DNA of 51,245 bases, taken from positions 1 through 51,245 of the forward strand of contig CAZNDG010000019.1 of the NCBI GenBank assembly GCA_964571695.1. The letters run 5' to 3'. The position numbers were made by a program, and so were the translations under genes. Below the pieces are notes generated by a model. That model was not told where the DNA came from. It ran no database searches and saw only the letters and a list, made by a program, of their open reading frames with translations. This document shows positions 30,573 through 40,026 of the stretch, in pieces; within the stretch, counting starts at the first letter, position 1; every line of letters starts with the position of its first letter. This DNA is from UBA8958 sp964571695 (GTDB lineage: Bacteria > Desulfobacterota > Syntrophia > Syntrophales > UBA8958).

Positions 30573-33083
30573 TTAAATATCCGTATCGAATAGTTCTCCA
30601 TCCCCGGCACCGCCATCCATCTCCCCGGAGCCGTTATGCGGGATTTCCTCCGTTTCCTCCTCCCGCTCCACCCGGGCGATGCCCACAAGGCGCTCGCTCT
30701 CTTCGAGATCGATGAGCTTCACCCCCTGGGTGCTCCGGTGGATCAGGGACACCTCCTCGACCCGGAAACGGATGATCTTCCCCGCATCGCTGATGAGCAT
30801 CAGGTCCTCCTCCCCAGTTACCTGGCAGATGCCGGTGACGTTGCCGACCCGGGGGGCCGTGCGGAGGTTGATGGTCCCCTTGCCGCCCCGGCTCTGGAGA
30901 CGGTATTCGCTTACTGCCGTCCTTTTGCCGTAGCCCTTTTCCGTAATGGTGGCCATGGCGCTCCCCTCGGAGGGGATCTCCATGCCCACCACGGCATCCC
31001 CTTCAGCCAGCATGATCCCCCGGACGCCCCGGGCGCCCCGGCCCATCTCCCGGACATCCTCCTCATGGAAGCGGATCGCCATACCCTGACGGGTCCCAAG
31101 GAAGATGTCCTGGTCGCCCAGGGTCAACTGGACGTCCATGAGTTCGTCGCCCGCGTCGATGCCGATGGCGATGATCCCGGTGCTCCGGGGATTGGAGAAG
31201 GCCGCGAGATTGGTCTTTTTGATCACCCCCTGACGGGTGACCATGACGACATTGCGCTCCTCGGAAAATTCCTTCACGGGGAGGATGGCCGCCACCCGTT
31301 CCCCCGCGGCAAGACTGATGAGGTTGACGATGGCCTTGCCCTTCGCCGCGCGACCCGCCTGGGGGATTTGATAGACCTTCAGCCAGTAAACCTTCCCGAA
31401 GCTGGAAAAAATGAGGACATACTGGTGCGTAGAGGCGACGAAGATCTTCTCCACGAAATCCTCTTCCTTGGTGCCCATGCCTACCTTGCCGCGGCCGCCC
31501 CGGCGCTGGCTCCGGTAGAGGCTCACGGGATTGCGCTTAACATAGCCGGAGTGGGAGACCGTCACGACCATATCCTCTTCGACGATAAGGTCTTCGATAT
31601 CGATGTCGTCGGAGCTGACCACGATCTCCGTTCGCCGGTCATCGCCGTATCGGGCCCGGATGTCCTCCAGTTCAGCGATGATGACCTCCAGGACCCGGTG
31701 GGGATGGTCGAGAATGTCCTGCAAATAGGCGATCTGTTTCATCAATTCCGCGTGTTCGGCGTCGATTTTTTCCCTTTCCAGCCCGGTGAGACGTTGGAGG
31801 CGCATCTCCAGGATCGCCCGGGTCTGGGGCTCCGTGAGGCCGAAGCGGGCGCCCAGGGCCACGGAGGCCTCCTGGGGATTCGCGGCCGCCTTGATGACGG
31901 CCACCACCGCGTCGATATTGTTCAGGGCGATGATGAGTCCCGCCAGGATGTGGGCCCGTTCCGTGGCTTTGGCCAGCTCGAAGCGGGTCCGGCGGACGAC
32001 GATCTGCTTGCGGAAGTCGATGAAGCTCTGGAGAATTTCCTTGAGATTGAAAACCCGGGGCTGCTTGTTGTCGATGGCCAGCATGATGACGCCGAAGGAC
32101 GATTCCATCTGGGTGTGCTTGTAAAGCTGGTTGAGGATGACGCTGGAAACCTCGTCCCGCTTCAGGTCCAGGACCACCCGGATGCCGTCCCGGTCCGATT
32201 CGTCCCGGAGATCGGCGATGCCCTCGATCTTCTTCTCCTTGACGAGTTCCGATATCTTCTCGATAAGATTGGCCTTATTTACCTGGTAGGGAAGTTCCGT
32301 AACGACGATGCTCTCCCGGTCGTTCCGGGCGTTGCGCTCGATCATGGCCCGGGCGCGGATCCGGATGCTCCCCCGGCCGGTGCGGTAAGCGGAGAGGATG
32401 CCCTCCCGGCCGTTGATGAATCCCGCCGTCGGGAAGTCCGGCCCGGGGATGTAGCCGATGAGTTCTTCGATGCTCAGCTCGGGATTGCGGATCAAGGCGA
32501 TCGTCCCATCGACCACCTCCCGGAGATTGTGCGGGGGGATGTTCGTCGCCACCCCCACGGCGATGCCGGCGGTGCCGTTGAGAAGAATCGTGGGGATCTT
32601 GGCCGGCATGACCAGCGGTTCCATAAGGGATTCATCGTAATTGGGCGCGAAATCGACCGTGTCCTTTTCGAGATCCGCCAGAATCTCTTCGGCGATTCTC
32701 GACATGCGGATCTCGGTGTAACGCATCGCCGCCGGCGGGTCGCCGTCCAGGGAGCCGAAGTTGCCCTGGCCGTCCACGAGTAGGTAGCGCATGCTGAAGT
32801 CCTGGGCCATGCGGACGATGGTGTCATAGGCCGCCTGATCGCCGTGGGGGTGGTACTTGCCGATGATGTCGCCGACGATGCGCGCCGATTTCTTGTAGGG
32901 ACGGTTCCAGCGGTTCCCCATCTCGTGCATGGCAAAGAGGACCCGGCGGTGAACGGGTTTCAGGCCGTCCCGGACGTCGGGAATGGCCCGGCCGATGATG
33001 ACGCTCATGGCGTAGTCCATATAGGACTTCTTCATCTCGTCTTCGATATTCACCGGCAGATTCTTCTGAAAAAGATCATCCAT
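30573..33083 (-). CDS. gyrA: DNA gyrase subunit A
   Basis: 836 residues, usual length. Introduces negative supercoils with GyrB. The catalytic Tyr is at position 122 (MRYTEIRM). The GyrA box reads QRRGGRGK, which separates gyrase from topoisomerase IV, and a beta-pinwheel C-terminal domain follows to an acidic tail. In the quinolone region the sequence is HPHGDQAAYDTIV: the position equal to E. coli Ser83 is Gln, while Asp87 is kept. It lies 23 bases after gyrB on the same strand. Confidence 0.97.
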   Translation of the reverse strand: MDDLFQKNLPVNIEDEMKKSYMDYAMSVIIGRAIPDVRDGLKPVHRRVLFAMHEMGNRWNRPYKKSARIVGDIIGKYHPHGDQAAYDTIVRMAQDFSMRYLLVDGQGNFGSLDGDPPAAMRYTEIRMSRIAEEILADLEKDTVDFAPNYDESLMEPLVMPAKIPTILLNGTAGIAVGVATNIPPHNLREVVDGTIALIRNPELSIEELIGYIPGPDFPTAGFINGREGILSAYRTGRGSIRIRARAMIERNARNDRESIVVTELPYQVNKANLIEKISELVKEKKIEGIADLRDESDRDGIRVVLDLKRDEVSSVILNQLYKHTQMESSFGVIMLAIDNKQPRVFNLKEILQSFIDFRKQIVVRRTRFELAKATERAHILAGLIIALNNIDAVVAVIKAAANPQEASVALGARFGLTEPQTRAILEMRLQRLTGLEREKIDAEHAELMKQIAYLQDILDHPHRVLEVIIAELEDIRARYGDDRRTEIVVSSDDIDIEDLIVEEDMVVTVSHSGYVKRNPVSLYRSQRRGGRGKVGMGTKEEDFVEKIFVASTHQYVLIFSSFGKVYWLKVYQIPQAGRAAKGKAIVNLISLAAGERVAAILPVKEFSEERNVVMVTRQGVIKKTNLAAFSNPRSTGIIAIGIDAGDELMDVQLTLGDQDIFLGTRQGMAIRFHEEDVREMGRGARGVRGIMLAEGDAVVGMEIPSEGSAMATITEKGYGKRTAVSEYRLQSRGGKGTINLRTAPRVGNVTGICQVTGEEDLMLISDAGKIIRFRVEEVSLIHRSTQGVKLIDLEESERLVGIARVEREEETEEIPHNGSGEMDGGAGDGELFDTDI

Positions 33084-33106
33084 GGTTGTTCAACTCTCCA
33101 ATTTTT

Positions 33107-35551
33107 TTACAGGTCCAGATTGGTGGCGTAGAGGGCGTTTTTATAAATGAAATCCTTGCGGGGTTCGACCTGGTCTCCCATAAGGGTGGTGAAGATTTCA
33201 TCGGCCACCACGGCGTCGTCAACGCGGACCTGCAGGAGAGTCCGTTTCTCGGGATCCATGGTCGTCTCCCAAAGCTGGGAGGGATTCATCTCGCCCAGAC
33301 CCTTGTATCGCTGGACGGAGAGGGATTTTTTCCCGGCATTCATGACGAATTCGATGAGTTCCGACAATGACGGCAGTTCCTGCGCCAGACCGCCCTCTTC
33401 CAGACGCACCTCGAAGGGCGGCTCGCCGAGGGGGGTAAGACCGCCGAGGAGGCCGCGCAGCTCCGAAAATTTCAAGTTGTGAAACAGGTCGCGGTCGATG
33501 CAGGTGGTCGTAACGATGCCGTCTTTGGCGATTTTGAAGACCATCTTCACTCCCCCCCGATCCGGATCCTCCTCCACTGTGTAGCTGAAGGCCTTCTCTT
33601 CCCCCATGGCCATGGCGGTGCGTTTCGCCACCCGTGCCAGTGAGTCGGGGAAACGGAAGTCGTGGTCGGAGAAGGACGGATCACCGGCGAGAATCCTGAC
33701 GATATCCCGGTCCTTGCCCTCCTTGGCGAACCTGTCGAGGACGCTTTCCGCCCGCATGGCCTTTTTGATCAGGGCGAGAAAGCGGTTTCCGGACAGGGGC
33801 GCGCCGCCGTTGTTGCGGACCATGACGCTCGCCTTGCCGACGCCGCTGTCGAGGATGTACTCCTTCATCTTCTCCTCGTTGTGGATATAGACCTCCTTCT
33901 TCTTATCGGCGATCCGGAAGAGCGGCGGTTGGGCGATGTACAGATAACCCCGTTCGATAAGCTCCCGCATATGGCGGAAAAAGAAGGTTAAAAGGAGCGT
34001 CCGGATGTGAAGGCCGTCCACGTCGGCATCGGACATGATGATGATCTTGTGATAGCGCACCTTGCTGATGTCGTAATCTCCCTCGCCGATCCCCGTTCCC
34101 AGGGCGGTAATAATGACCCGGATCTCCTCGCTCTGGAGCATCTTGTCGAAACGGGCCTTCTCGACGTTGAGGATCTTGCCGCGGAGCGGGAGGATCGCCT
34201 GAAATTTCCTGTCTCTTCCCTGCTTGGCCGAACCACCGGCAGAATCCCCTTCGACCAGGTACAATTCACTGCGCGCTGGGTCCTTCTCCTGGCAGTCCGC
34301 CAGTTTACCCGGCAGTGAGCCCACCTCCAGGGCGCTCTTCCTCCGGGTCAGTTCCCGGGCCCGGCGGGCCGCGTCCCGGGCCCGGGACGCCTCGACGCAC
34401 TTGGCGATGAGCTGCTTGGCCACAGTTGGATTTTCTTCCAGGTAGGTCCCGATCTTTTCATAGACAATCCCCTCTACCAGACCCTTGACCTCGCTGTTTC
34501 CGAGTTTTGTCTTGGTCTGCCCTTCGAACTGGGGATTCTTTACCTTGACGCTGATGACGCAGGCCAGCCCCTCACGCAGGTCCTCACCTTTGAGGTTTTC
34601 TTTTCCTTTCATCAACTTGCTGCTTTCCGCATAGTTGTTGAACACCCTGGTCAAGGCGGAGCGGAATCCCACCAGGTGGGTCCCGCCTTCCGTGGTATTG
34701 ATGCTGTTGGCAAAGGAAAAGATATTTTCGATATAGGTGTCGTTGTACTGGAGGGCCACCTCGACGAAGCAATCATCCCGGGAACCGCTCACGTAAATGG
34801 GATTTTTGTGCAGCACCCGTTTATTGCGATTAATATACTCAACGAAAGAGACTATCCCCCCCTCGTAGAAAAACTCGTTCTGCTTTTCCGTTCGCTCGTC
34901 GTACAGGACGATCCGGACCCCGGAATTTAGAAAAGCCAGCTCCCGGAGGCGGTTGGAAAGGATATCGAAGCTGTATTCAGTTTCTTCGAAGATTTCGTCG
35001 TTGGGCTTGAAGGTGACTTTGGTGCCCCTGCCCCGGGTCTTTCCGACCATCTCCAGGGGGGCCACGGGTGCCCCGTGGCGGTAGGACTGGGTATAGACAT
35101 GGCCGTCCCGGCGCACCTCGAGATCGAGTTGCGAGGAGAGGGCATTGACTACCGAGACGCCCACGCCGTGGAGGCCGCCGGAGATCTTGTAGCTGTCGTT
35201 GGAAAATTTCGCCCCGGCATGTAACTTAGTCAGGACCACCTCCGCCGCCGAAACGCCTTCCGTCTTATGGATTTCCACCGGGATGCCCCGGCCGTTGTCC
35301 TCCACCATGACGCTGTTGTCCAGTCTGATCCTGACGGTGATCAAGTCGCAATGTCCGGCGGCGGCTTCATCAATACTGTTATCCACAACCTCGTAAACAA
35401 GATGATGAAGCCCCTCCTTACCGGTGGAGCCGATGTACATGGCCGGGCGCTTGCGCACTGCCTCCAGGCCCTCCAAGACCTTGATGCTGTCCGCGCCGTA
35501 CTGTTCCTTCACTTCTTTCGCTCCTGATGCCGCTGTCTTTTCTTCTTCCAT
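33107..35551 (-). CDS. gyrB: DNA gyrase subunit B
   Basis: 814 residues. GHKL ATPase of gyrase. N-terminal RPAMYIGSTG, the ATP motif EVVDNSIDEAAAG and VEDNGRGIPV, LHGVGVSVVNALS, the TOPRIM region LYLVEGDSAGGSAKQGRDR and SDADVDGLHIRTLLLTFFFR, and the C-terminal KGLGEMNPSQLWETTM are all present. It follows dnaN after 21 bases, where many bacteria have recF, which is absent here. No insertion or frameshift seen. Confidence 0.97.
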   Translation of the reverse strand: MEEEKTAASGAKEVKEQYGADSIKVLEGLEAVRKRPAMYIGSTGKEGLHHLVYEVVDNSIDEAAAGHCDLITVRIRLDNSVMVEDNGRGIPVEIHKTEGVSAAEVVLTKLHAGAKFSNDSYKISGGLHGVGVSVVNALSSQLDLEVRRDGHVYTQSYRHGAPVAPLEMVGKTRGRGTKVTFKPNDEIFEETEYSFDILSNRLRELAFLNSGVRIVLYDERTEKQNEFFYEGGIVSFVEYINRNKRVLHKNPIYVSGSRDDCFVEVALQYNDTYIENIFSFANSINTTEGGTHLVGFRSALTRVFNNYAESSKLMKGKENLKGEDLREGLACVISVKVKNPQFEGQTKTKLGNSEVKGLVEGIVYEKIGTYLEENPTVAKQLIAKCVEASRARDAARRARELTRRKSALEVGSLPGKLADCQEKDPARSELYLVEGDSAGGSAKQGRDRKFQAILPLRGKILNVEKARFDKMLQSEEIRVIITALGTGIGEGDYDISKVRYHKIIIMSDADVDGLHIRTLLLTFFFRHMRELIERGYLYIAQPPLFRIADKKKEVYIHNEEKMKEYILDSGVGKASVMVRNNGGAPLSGNRFLALIKKAMRAESVLDRFAKEGKDRDIVRILAGDPSFSDHDFRFPDSLARVAKRTAMAMGEEKAFSYTVEEDPDRGGVKMVFKIAKDGIVTTTCIDRDLFHNLKFSELRGLLGGLTPLGEPPFEVRLEEGGLAQELPSLSELIEFVMNAGKKSLSVQRYKGLGEMNPSQLWETTMDPEKRTLLQVRVDDAVVADEIFTTLMGDQVEPRKDFIYKNALYATNLDL

Positions 35552-35572
35552 TTTATTAATAATATCCTATTC

Positions 35573-36688
35573 TTATAACTTGAGGGGCATGACGATGCAC
35601 AGGTAATCTTCATTGCCCACTCCCCTGATCACCCCGGGTTTCATCCCTAAATTGATTTCAAAACCGACTTCATCTTCATCCACACCCTCAATGGCGTCGA
35701 TGAGATAATGGACGTTGTAGCTGACGGCCAGTTCTTCGCCGCTATAGGAGACCTCGATCTCGTCGTTAGCCTCCCCCACATCGGGATTATTTGAATTAAG
35801 CACCATCAGGTTGTCGGCAAGGGTGAAAATGACCCCGTTGTAGCGTTCGCTGGAGATGACTCCCATCCTTCTCAGGGCGTGGAGAACCTTTTCCCGGCTG
35901 AATTGCAGCAATGTCCCCTTCTCCGCGGGAATCACCCGGCGGTAATCCGGATATTCGGCATCGATAAGGCTGATCTTGATAGTGAGATTACTGGTTTTCA
36001 TGATGAACATGCCGTGGTCGATACCGATCTCCAATTCCCCTTCGTTTTCCGCTATTTTCCTTATTTCCAACATCCCCTTGCGGGGAACGATGACGCCTTT
36101 TTCCAAGGCCAGGCCGCCGGCGGAACCGGAAGGACCAAGGGCTACCGCCAGGCGGTGTCCGTCCGTGGCCACCATCTTCAGGCGGGCCTCGTCCCCGGCG
36201 CCGTCGGTCTCGAAAAAGATGCCGTTCAGATTCATCCGGATCTCGTCATTGGACACGGCAAAAACGGTCTTACGGACCATATTGGCAAACACCGTGCCGG
36301 ATACCTTGAACAAAGGTATTTCGTCCGCCTCCACCACCTGGGGATATTCATCCGCCGGCAGCCCCGGGATCCGGTAAATCGCCTTGTTGCTTTTCATCGT
36401 CACCTGGTGCTGTTCGTTCTTGACGAAATGGATGGTTTCTCCCTGTGTTTCACGAATCATTTCATATAGTTTTTTTGCCGATAGGGTTATGTCGCCGGGA
36501 ACCTCTATCCGGGCGTCATAACGGGAGATAAGGCCGATCTCCCGGTCCGTGGCCACGATCTTGATCCGCCCCTCCTCCGTACGGATAAGAATATTGTTCA
36601 AAATCGGAATGGTCGTTTTCCTTTCCACGATCCCCAGGGTCTTCTGCACACCCTCCAGGAAGGTATTCCTGCCGATGTGAAATTCCAT
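35573..36688 (-). CDS. dnaN: DNA polymerase III beta sliding clamp
   Basis: 371 residues, usual length. Ring clamp that tethers polymerase III. Three repeated clamp domains are visible, beginning MEFHIGRNTFLEGVQKTLGIVERKTTIPILNNI, with the second near FKVSGTVFANMVRKTVFAVS and the third near FSREKVLHALRRMGVISSERYNGV. The last residues LCIVMPLKL match the conserved C-terminus. It lies between dnaA and gyrB on the same strand. TCAAGG and AAAGGAG lie before the start. Confidence 0.97.
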   Translation of the reverse strand: MEFHIGRNTFLEGVQKTLGIVERKTTIPILNNILIRTEEGRIKIVATDREIGLISRYDARIEVPGDITLSAKKLYEMIRETQGETIHFVKNEQHQVTMKSNKAIYRIPGLPADEYPQVVEADEIPLFKVSGTVFANMVRKTVFAVSNDEIRMNLNGIFFETDGAGDEARLKMVATDGHRLAVALGPSGSAGGLALEKGVIVPRKGMLEIRKIAENEGELEIGIDHGMFIMKTSNLTIKISLIDAEYPDYRRVIPAEKGTLLQFSREKVLHALRRMGVISSERYNGVIFTLADNLMVLNSNNPDVGEANDEIEVSYSGEELAVSYNVHYLIDAIEGVDEDEVGFEINLGMKPGVIRGVGNEDYLCIVMPLKL

Positions 36689-36843
36689 CCTTGACTCCTT
36701 TCCTCTTTCTTTATTTTTTTAATATATATTTAAAGAACAGAATCAGTAGTAAGATCTGTCCACAAAGGGGAAGAAAACAAAAAACTCCGTTTTTACGCCC
36801 TTATTGGTTATGTCGAATTGTCGATAACTTCTTGATGTCCACG
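36689..36843. promoter_or_regulatory. dnaA-dnaN intergenic region, candidate oriC
   Basis: 155 bases. It contains a very AT-rich stretch (36706-36735, TTTTTTTAATATATATTTAAA) that could be an unwinding element, and a near-consensus DnaA box TTATCGACA on the minus strand (36819-36827, one mismatch to TTATCCACA). A weaker CTGTCCACA is at 36756-36764. Only one good box is visible, so the call stays tentative; the 53-base parB-dnaA gap with two TTGTCAACA repeats (38218-38238) is the alternative. Confidence 0.4.
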
Positions 36844-38205
36844 TTAATGAATGTTGTTCAACGCCTCTTCGATTTCCTCACCAAGGTTTTTCAGCTTTAC
36901 GTCGGCCTCCATCATCTTGCCTATTTTTTTGCAGGCGTAGATCACCGTGGAATGGTCGCGGCCGCCGATCCGTTCGCCGATGTCGGGAAAGGAGGAATTG
37001 GTGAACTTCCTGGCCAGGTGCATGCACATCTGCCTTGCCGCCACGATGTTTTTGTTTTTCTTGTGCGATTTGATGTCGGAGCCTTTTACTCCATATTTGG
37101 CGCTTACCACCTTGATGATGTCTTCGATGGACAACTCCGCCCGGGTGTTGGTGCGGATCATGTGCTTGAGGACGTCCCGGACCAGTTCGATGTCTATTTC
37201 CCGGCGTTTGAGGGAGGAGTAAGCCACGATCCTCAGCAGGAAACCCTCCATTTCCCGGATGTTCGATTCCGCGTTAGAGGCGATGTAATAGGCTACGTTT
37301 GCCGGCAGATTTATGTTGTTTTCACTGGCTTTTTTTTCGATGATGGCGACCTTGGTCTCAATGTCCGGTGGTTGGATGTCGGCGATGAGCCCCCACTCGA
37401 AGCGATTGCGGATCCGATTTTCAAGATTCGGTATTTCCTTGGGAAACTTGTCACTGGTGACGACGATCTGCTTGCCCGCATCGTGAAGGGTATTGAAGGT
37501 ATGGAAAAATTCCTCCTGGGTCCTTTCCTTGCCGGCGATGAACTGGATATCATCAATGAGCAGGCAGTCGATATTGCGATACTTGTCCCGAAAGCCCGGC
37601 ATCTTGTCGTCACGGATGCATTTGATCAACTCGTTCATGAAGGATTCCGCGGAGACATAAACGATGTTCAGACTGGGGGCGAGATCGAGGGCCTTGAGGC
37701 CGATGGCGTTGAGAAGGTGGGTCTTTCCCAAACCGACCCCCCCGTAGATGAACAGAGGATTATAGCTCTTGGCGGTTTGTTCCGCCTGCTCCGCCACGGC
37801 CATGGCGGCGGCGTGGGCAAACTGATTCGAGGCGCCGATGACGAAACGCTCGAAGGAGTATTTCGAATTCAGCGAGGTTGTGAGCTTACCGCGGGCGCTT
37901 TTTCGAGGCGGCCTGTTCTCCCGGTCCGCGCCGGAATCGGGGGCCGCCTTCTCCAGGGACTTCTTTTCCTGGGTGACGATAAAATCGACCTGATATGACC
38001 GGCCAGTTGCCGCTCGGAAGGAATCGGCTATCACCTCGTAATGGTTTTCCAGCACCCAGTCGCGAAAGAAACGATTGGGCACGGAAAACCGGACGGTCTG
38101 TTCATCCATGTACATGATCTTGAGGGGTTTTATCCAGGTATCGAAATTATGTTCATTAAGATTATCTTTAATTATATTAAACACTTCTTTCCACTTATGA
38201 TCCAA
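36844..38205 (-). CDS. dnaA: chromosomal replication initiator DnaA
   Basis: 453 residues. N-terminal oligomerisation domain (FNIIKDNLNEHNFDTWIKPL), a variable linker (about 85-115), then the AAA+ core with Walker A GGVGLGKTH, Walker B CLLIDDIQFIAGK, and sensor motifs. The C-terminal DNA-binding domain has the signature FPDIGERIGGRDHSTVIYA. It is read away from parB, and dnaN follows after 155 bases. Located at a likely replication origin. Confidence 0.97.
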   Translation of the reverse strand: MDHKWKEVFNIIKDNLNEHNFDTWIKPLKIMYMDEQTVRFSVPNRFFRDWVLENHYEVIADSFRAATGRSYQVDFIVTQEKKSLEKAAPDSGADRENRPPRKSARGKLTTSLNSKYSFERFVIGASNQFAHAAAMAVAEQAEQTAKSYNPLFIYGGVGLGKTHLLNAIGLKALDLAPSLNIVYVSAESFMNELIKCIRDDKMPGFRDKYRNIDCLLIDDIQFIAGKERTQEEFFHTFNTLHDAGKQIVVTSDKFPKEIPNLENRIRNRFEWGLIADIQPPDIETKVAIIEKKASENNINLPANVAYYIASNAESNIREMEGFLLRIVAYSSLKRREIDIELVRDVLKHMIRTNTRAELSIEDIIKVVSAKYGVKGSDIKSHKKNKNIVAARQMCMHLARKFTNSSFPDIGERIGGRDHSTVIYACKKIGKMMEADVKLKNLGEEIEEALNNIH

Positions 38206-38258
38206 TTTCCCTGCCCCTTGTCAACAACTTTGTCAACACATGTTGATTATTTACTTTT

Positions 38259-39122
38259 TTATGCCGTTCCTATTTCGTTGAGCAATCTGAAGATGCGGTT
38301 CAATTCGTCTCCGGAGGCGAAACGGATTTCGATGGTTCCCGATCTCTGGCCCTGCCGGATGTTTACCGCCGCCATGAGCCGCTCGGTCATTTGTCTTTCC
38401 ATATCGATTATATATATGTCTTTTTTCTTTGTCTTCCCCGTTGTTTTCGCCGCGGATTTCTTCATATGGGTTACAAGCTTTTCCGTTCCCCGGACATTGA
38501 GATCCCTATCCAGGATCAATTTCAGGGCCTGCAACTGGAGGGAGGCGTCCCCCAGGGAAAGGAGTGCCCGGGCGTGGCCGCTCGTGATCGTCTTGGCGGC
38601 GAGGGCCTTTTTCACCTCCCCCGGCAGCTTCAACAACCGCAGGGTATTGGCCACGGTGGAACGGTCCTTGCCTACCCGGGCGGCTACATCCTCCTGGAGG
38701 AGTCCGAACTGGCCGGTAAGGAGCTGATATGCCTCCGCCTCTTCGATGGGATTCAGGGATTCCCGCTGAAGATTCTCGATGAGGGACAATTCCGCTATTT
38801 CCTGATCTTCGGCGCCGCGGATGATGATCGGCACCTCTTTGAGGCCGGCCTGCTGAGCGGCCCGCCACCTCCTTTCGCCGACGATGATCTCGTAGCCCCG
38901 TTCGCCTCTCCGGACGATTATCGGCTGTATTATGCCACTTTTCTTAATGGAATCGACAAGTTCCTGTTGCTCTTTCTCCGGAAAGGACTTGCGGGGCTGA
39001 AATCGGTTCGGGGTGAGTTCCTCGATTCCACACATGATGAAGGCGGGCTTGTTATCCAGCCCTTTGAGAAGATCGGGGAAGATCGCCCCGAGCCCTTTGC
39101 CGAGGGACGGTTTAACGGACAT
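38259..39122 (-). CDS. parB: chromosome-partitioning protein ParB
   Basis: 287 residues from ATG 39122. CTP-dependent clamp that loads at parS and spreads along DNA near the origin. GLGAIFPD at the start, the CTP-binding motifs GERRWRAA and ENLQRES, and the helix-turn-helix LQEDVAARVGKDRSTVANTLRLL are clear; a Lys-rich linker (KKSAAKTTGKTKKK) precedes the C-terminal dimerisation domain. The start at 39122 overlaps the parA stop as TAATG; the frame is open beyond but overlaps parA. A perfect parS 16-mer is not visible in the window. Confidence 0.95.
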   Translation of the reverse strand: MSVKPSLGKGLGAIFPDLLKGLDNKPAFIMCGIEELTPNRFQPRKSFPEKEQQELVDSIKKSGIIQPIIVRRGERGYEIIVGERRWRAAQQAGLKEVPIIIRGAEDQEIAELSLIENLQRESLNPIEEAEAYQLLTGQFGLLQEDVAARVGKDRSTVANTLRLLKLPGEVKKALAAKTITSGHARALLSLGDASLQLQALKLILDRDLNVRGTEKLVTHMKKSAAKTTGKTKKKDIYIIDMERQMTERLMAAVNIRQGQRSGTIEIRFASGDELNRIFRLLNEIGTA

Positions 39123-39892
39123 TACAGCCTCCCGTTCTGCATGATCTCCCGGGCCAGCTCCATATAGGCGGCGGCGCCCCGGGATTTGACGTCGTAAAGG
39201 ATAATGGGGAGTCCATGGCTCGGACATTCCGACAGCCTCACGTTCCGGGGAATGACGGTGTCGAAGACCCGGCGGCCGAAGTGCTTTCGCACGTCCTCGC
39301 TGACCCGGTGCGACAGCAGGTTGCGGGCGTCGAACATGGTCAGGAGTATCCCCCCGAGATTTAGGTCCGGGTTGAAGCTCTGACGGACGAGCCGGACGGT
39401 GTTGAGAAGATTGCCGAGACCCTCCATGGCGAAGTATTCGCACTGGAGCGGGACGATCAGGCTGTCCGCCGCCGCCAGGGCATTGATGGTCAAAAAACCC
39501 AAAGACGGGGGGCAATCGATTATAACATACTGATAGTACTCGTTTATATCACCCAAGAGGCGGCGCAACCGCTTCTCCCGGTCGGCCATCGTCACGAATT
39601 CTATTTCCACCCCCACAAGGTTTTGATCCGCCGGCGCCACATCAAGGAAGGGAATTGCTGTTCCACGGATGATCTCCCCCAGGGAACACTGGCCGAGCAG
39701 GCCGTGGTAGATGTTCCGTTCCCGGATGGCGCTCCTTTCCATCCCGACCCCGGTGGAGGCGTTGCCCTGGGAGTCGCAATCGATGAGGAGGGTGCGCCGC
39801 TCCGCCGTGGCCAGGGAAGCGGCCAGATTGATGGCCGTGGTGGTCTTTCCCACCCCGCCTTTCTGATTGGCGATGCCGATGATTTTACGCAT
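39122..39892 (-). CDS. parA: chromosome-partitioning ATPase ParA (Soj)
   Basis: 256 residues from ATG 39892. Deviant Walker A KGGVGKTT at residues 11-18, IDCDSQGNASTG, and the YVIIDCPPSLGFL Walker B region; a C-terminal RREIMQNGRL-type tail. It forms the nucleoid gradient that moves ParB-parS. A longer open frame to 39958 is rejected because the canonical MRKIIGIANQKGG start fits the family. Upstream lies a large hairpin that ends rsmG transcription. Confidence 0.95.
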   Translation of the reverse strand: MRKIIGIANQKGGVGKTTTAINLAASLATAERRTLLIDCDSQGNASTGVGMERSAIRERNIYHGLLGQCSLGEIIRGTAIPFLDVAPADQNLVGVEIEFVTMADREKRLRRLLGDINEYYQYVIIDCPPSLGFLTINALAAADSLIVPLQCEYFAMEGLGNLLNTVRLVRQSFNPDLNLGGILLTMFDARNLLSHRVSEDVRKHFGRRVFDTVIPRNVRLSECPSHGLPIILYDVKSRGAAAYMELAREIMQNGRL

Positions 39893-39981
39893 TATTTTAC
39901 TAAGTTTTTTCCAGGACTTATATCTTGACTTATTGGGACGGAGACTACCACAAAACAATCTTTTTTGGAAGCCATTTTTTA

Positions 39982-40026
39982 GAAAAATCCATTATTTAAT
40001 TTATTGAAATAATTAAATAATGGATT
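39982..40026 (-). terminator. large perfect hairpin at the end of rsmG
   Basis: AATCCATTATTTAATT (39986-40001) and AATTAAATAATGGATT (40011-40026) form a perfect 16-bp inverted repeat with a 9-nt loop. On the minus strand it is followed by TTTTTC. The rsmG stop (40013-40015) lies inside the stem. It would stop rsmG transcripts before parA. Confidence 0.7.

Noticed and set aside
35373..35381. TTATCCACA, a perfect DnaA box in gyrB
   Set aside because: It lies inside the conserved VVDNSID coding sequence of gyrB, which fully explains it.
36446..36454. TGTTTCACG, a half match to parS inside dnaN
   Set aside because: The second half (AATCATT) does not match TGAAACA, and the bases are explained by conserved dnaN codons.
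38259..39515. 418-codon version of ParB
   Set aside because: The extra 131 codons overlap parA and lack any ParB homology; the 39122 start is coupled to the parA stop.
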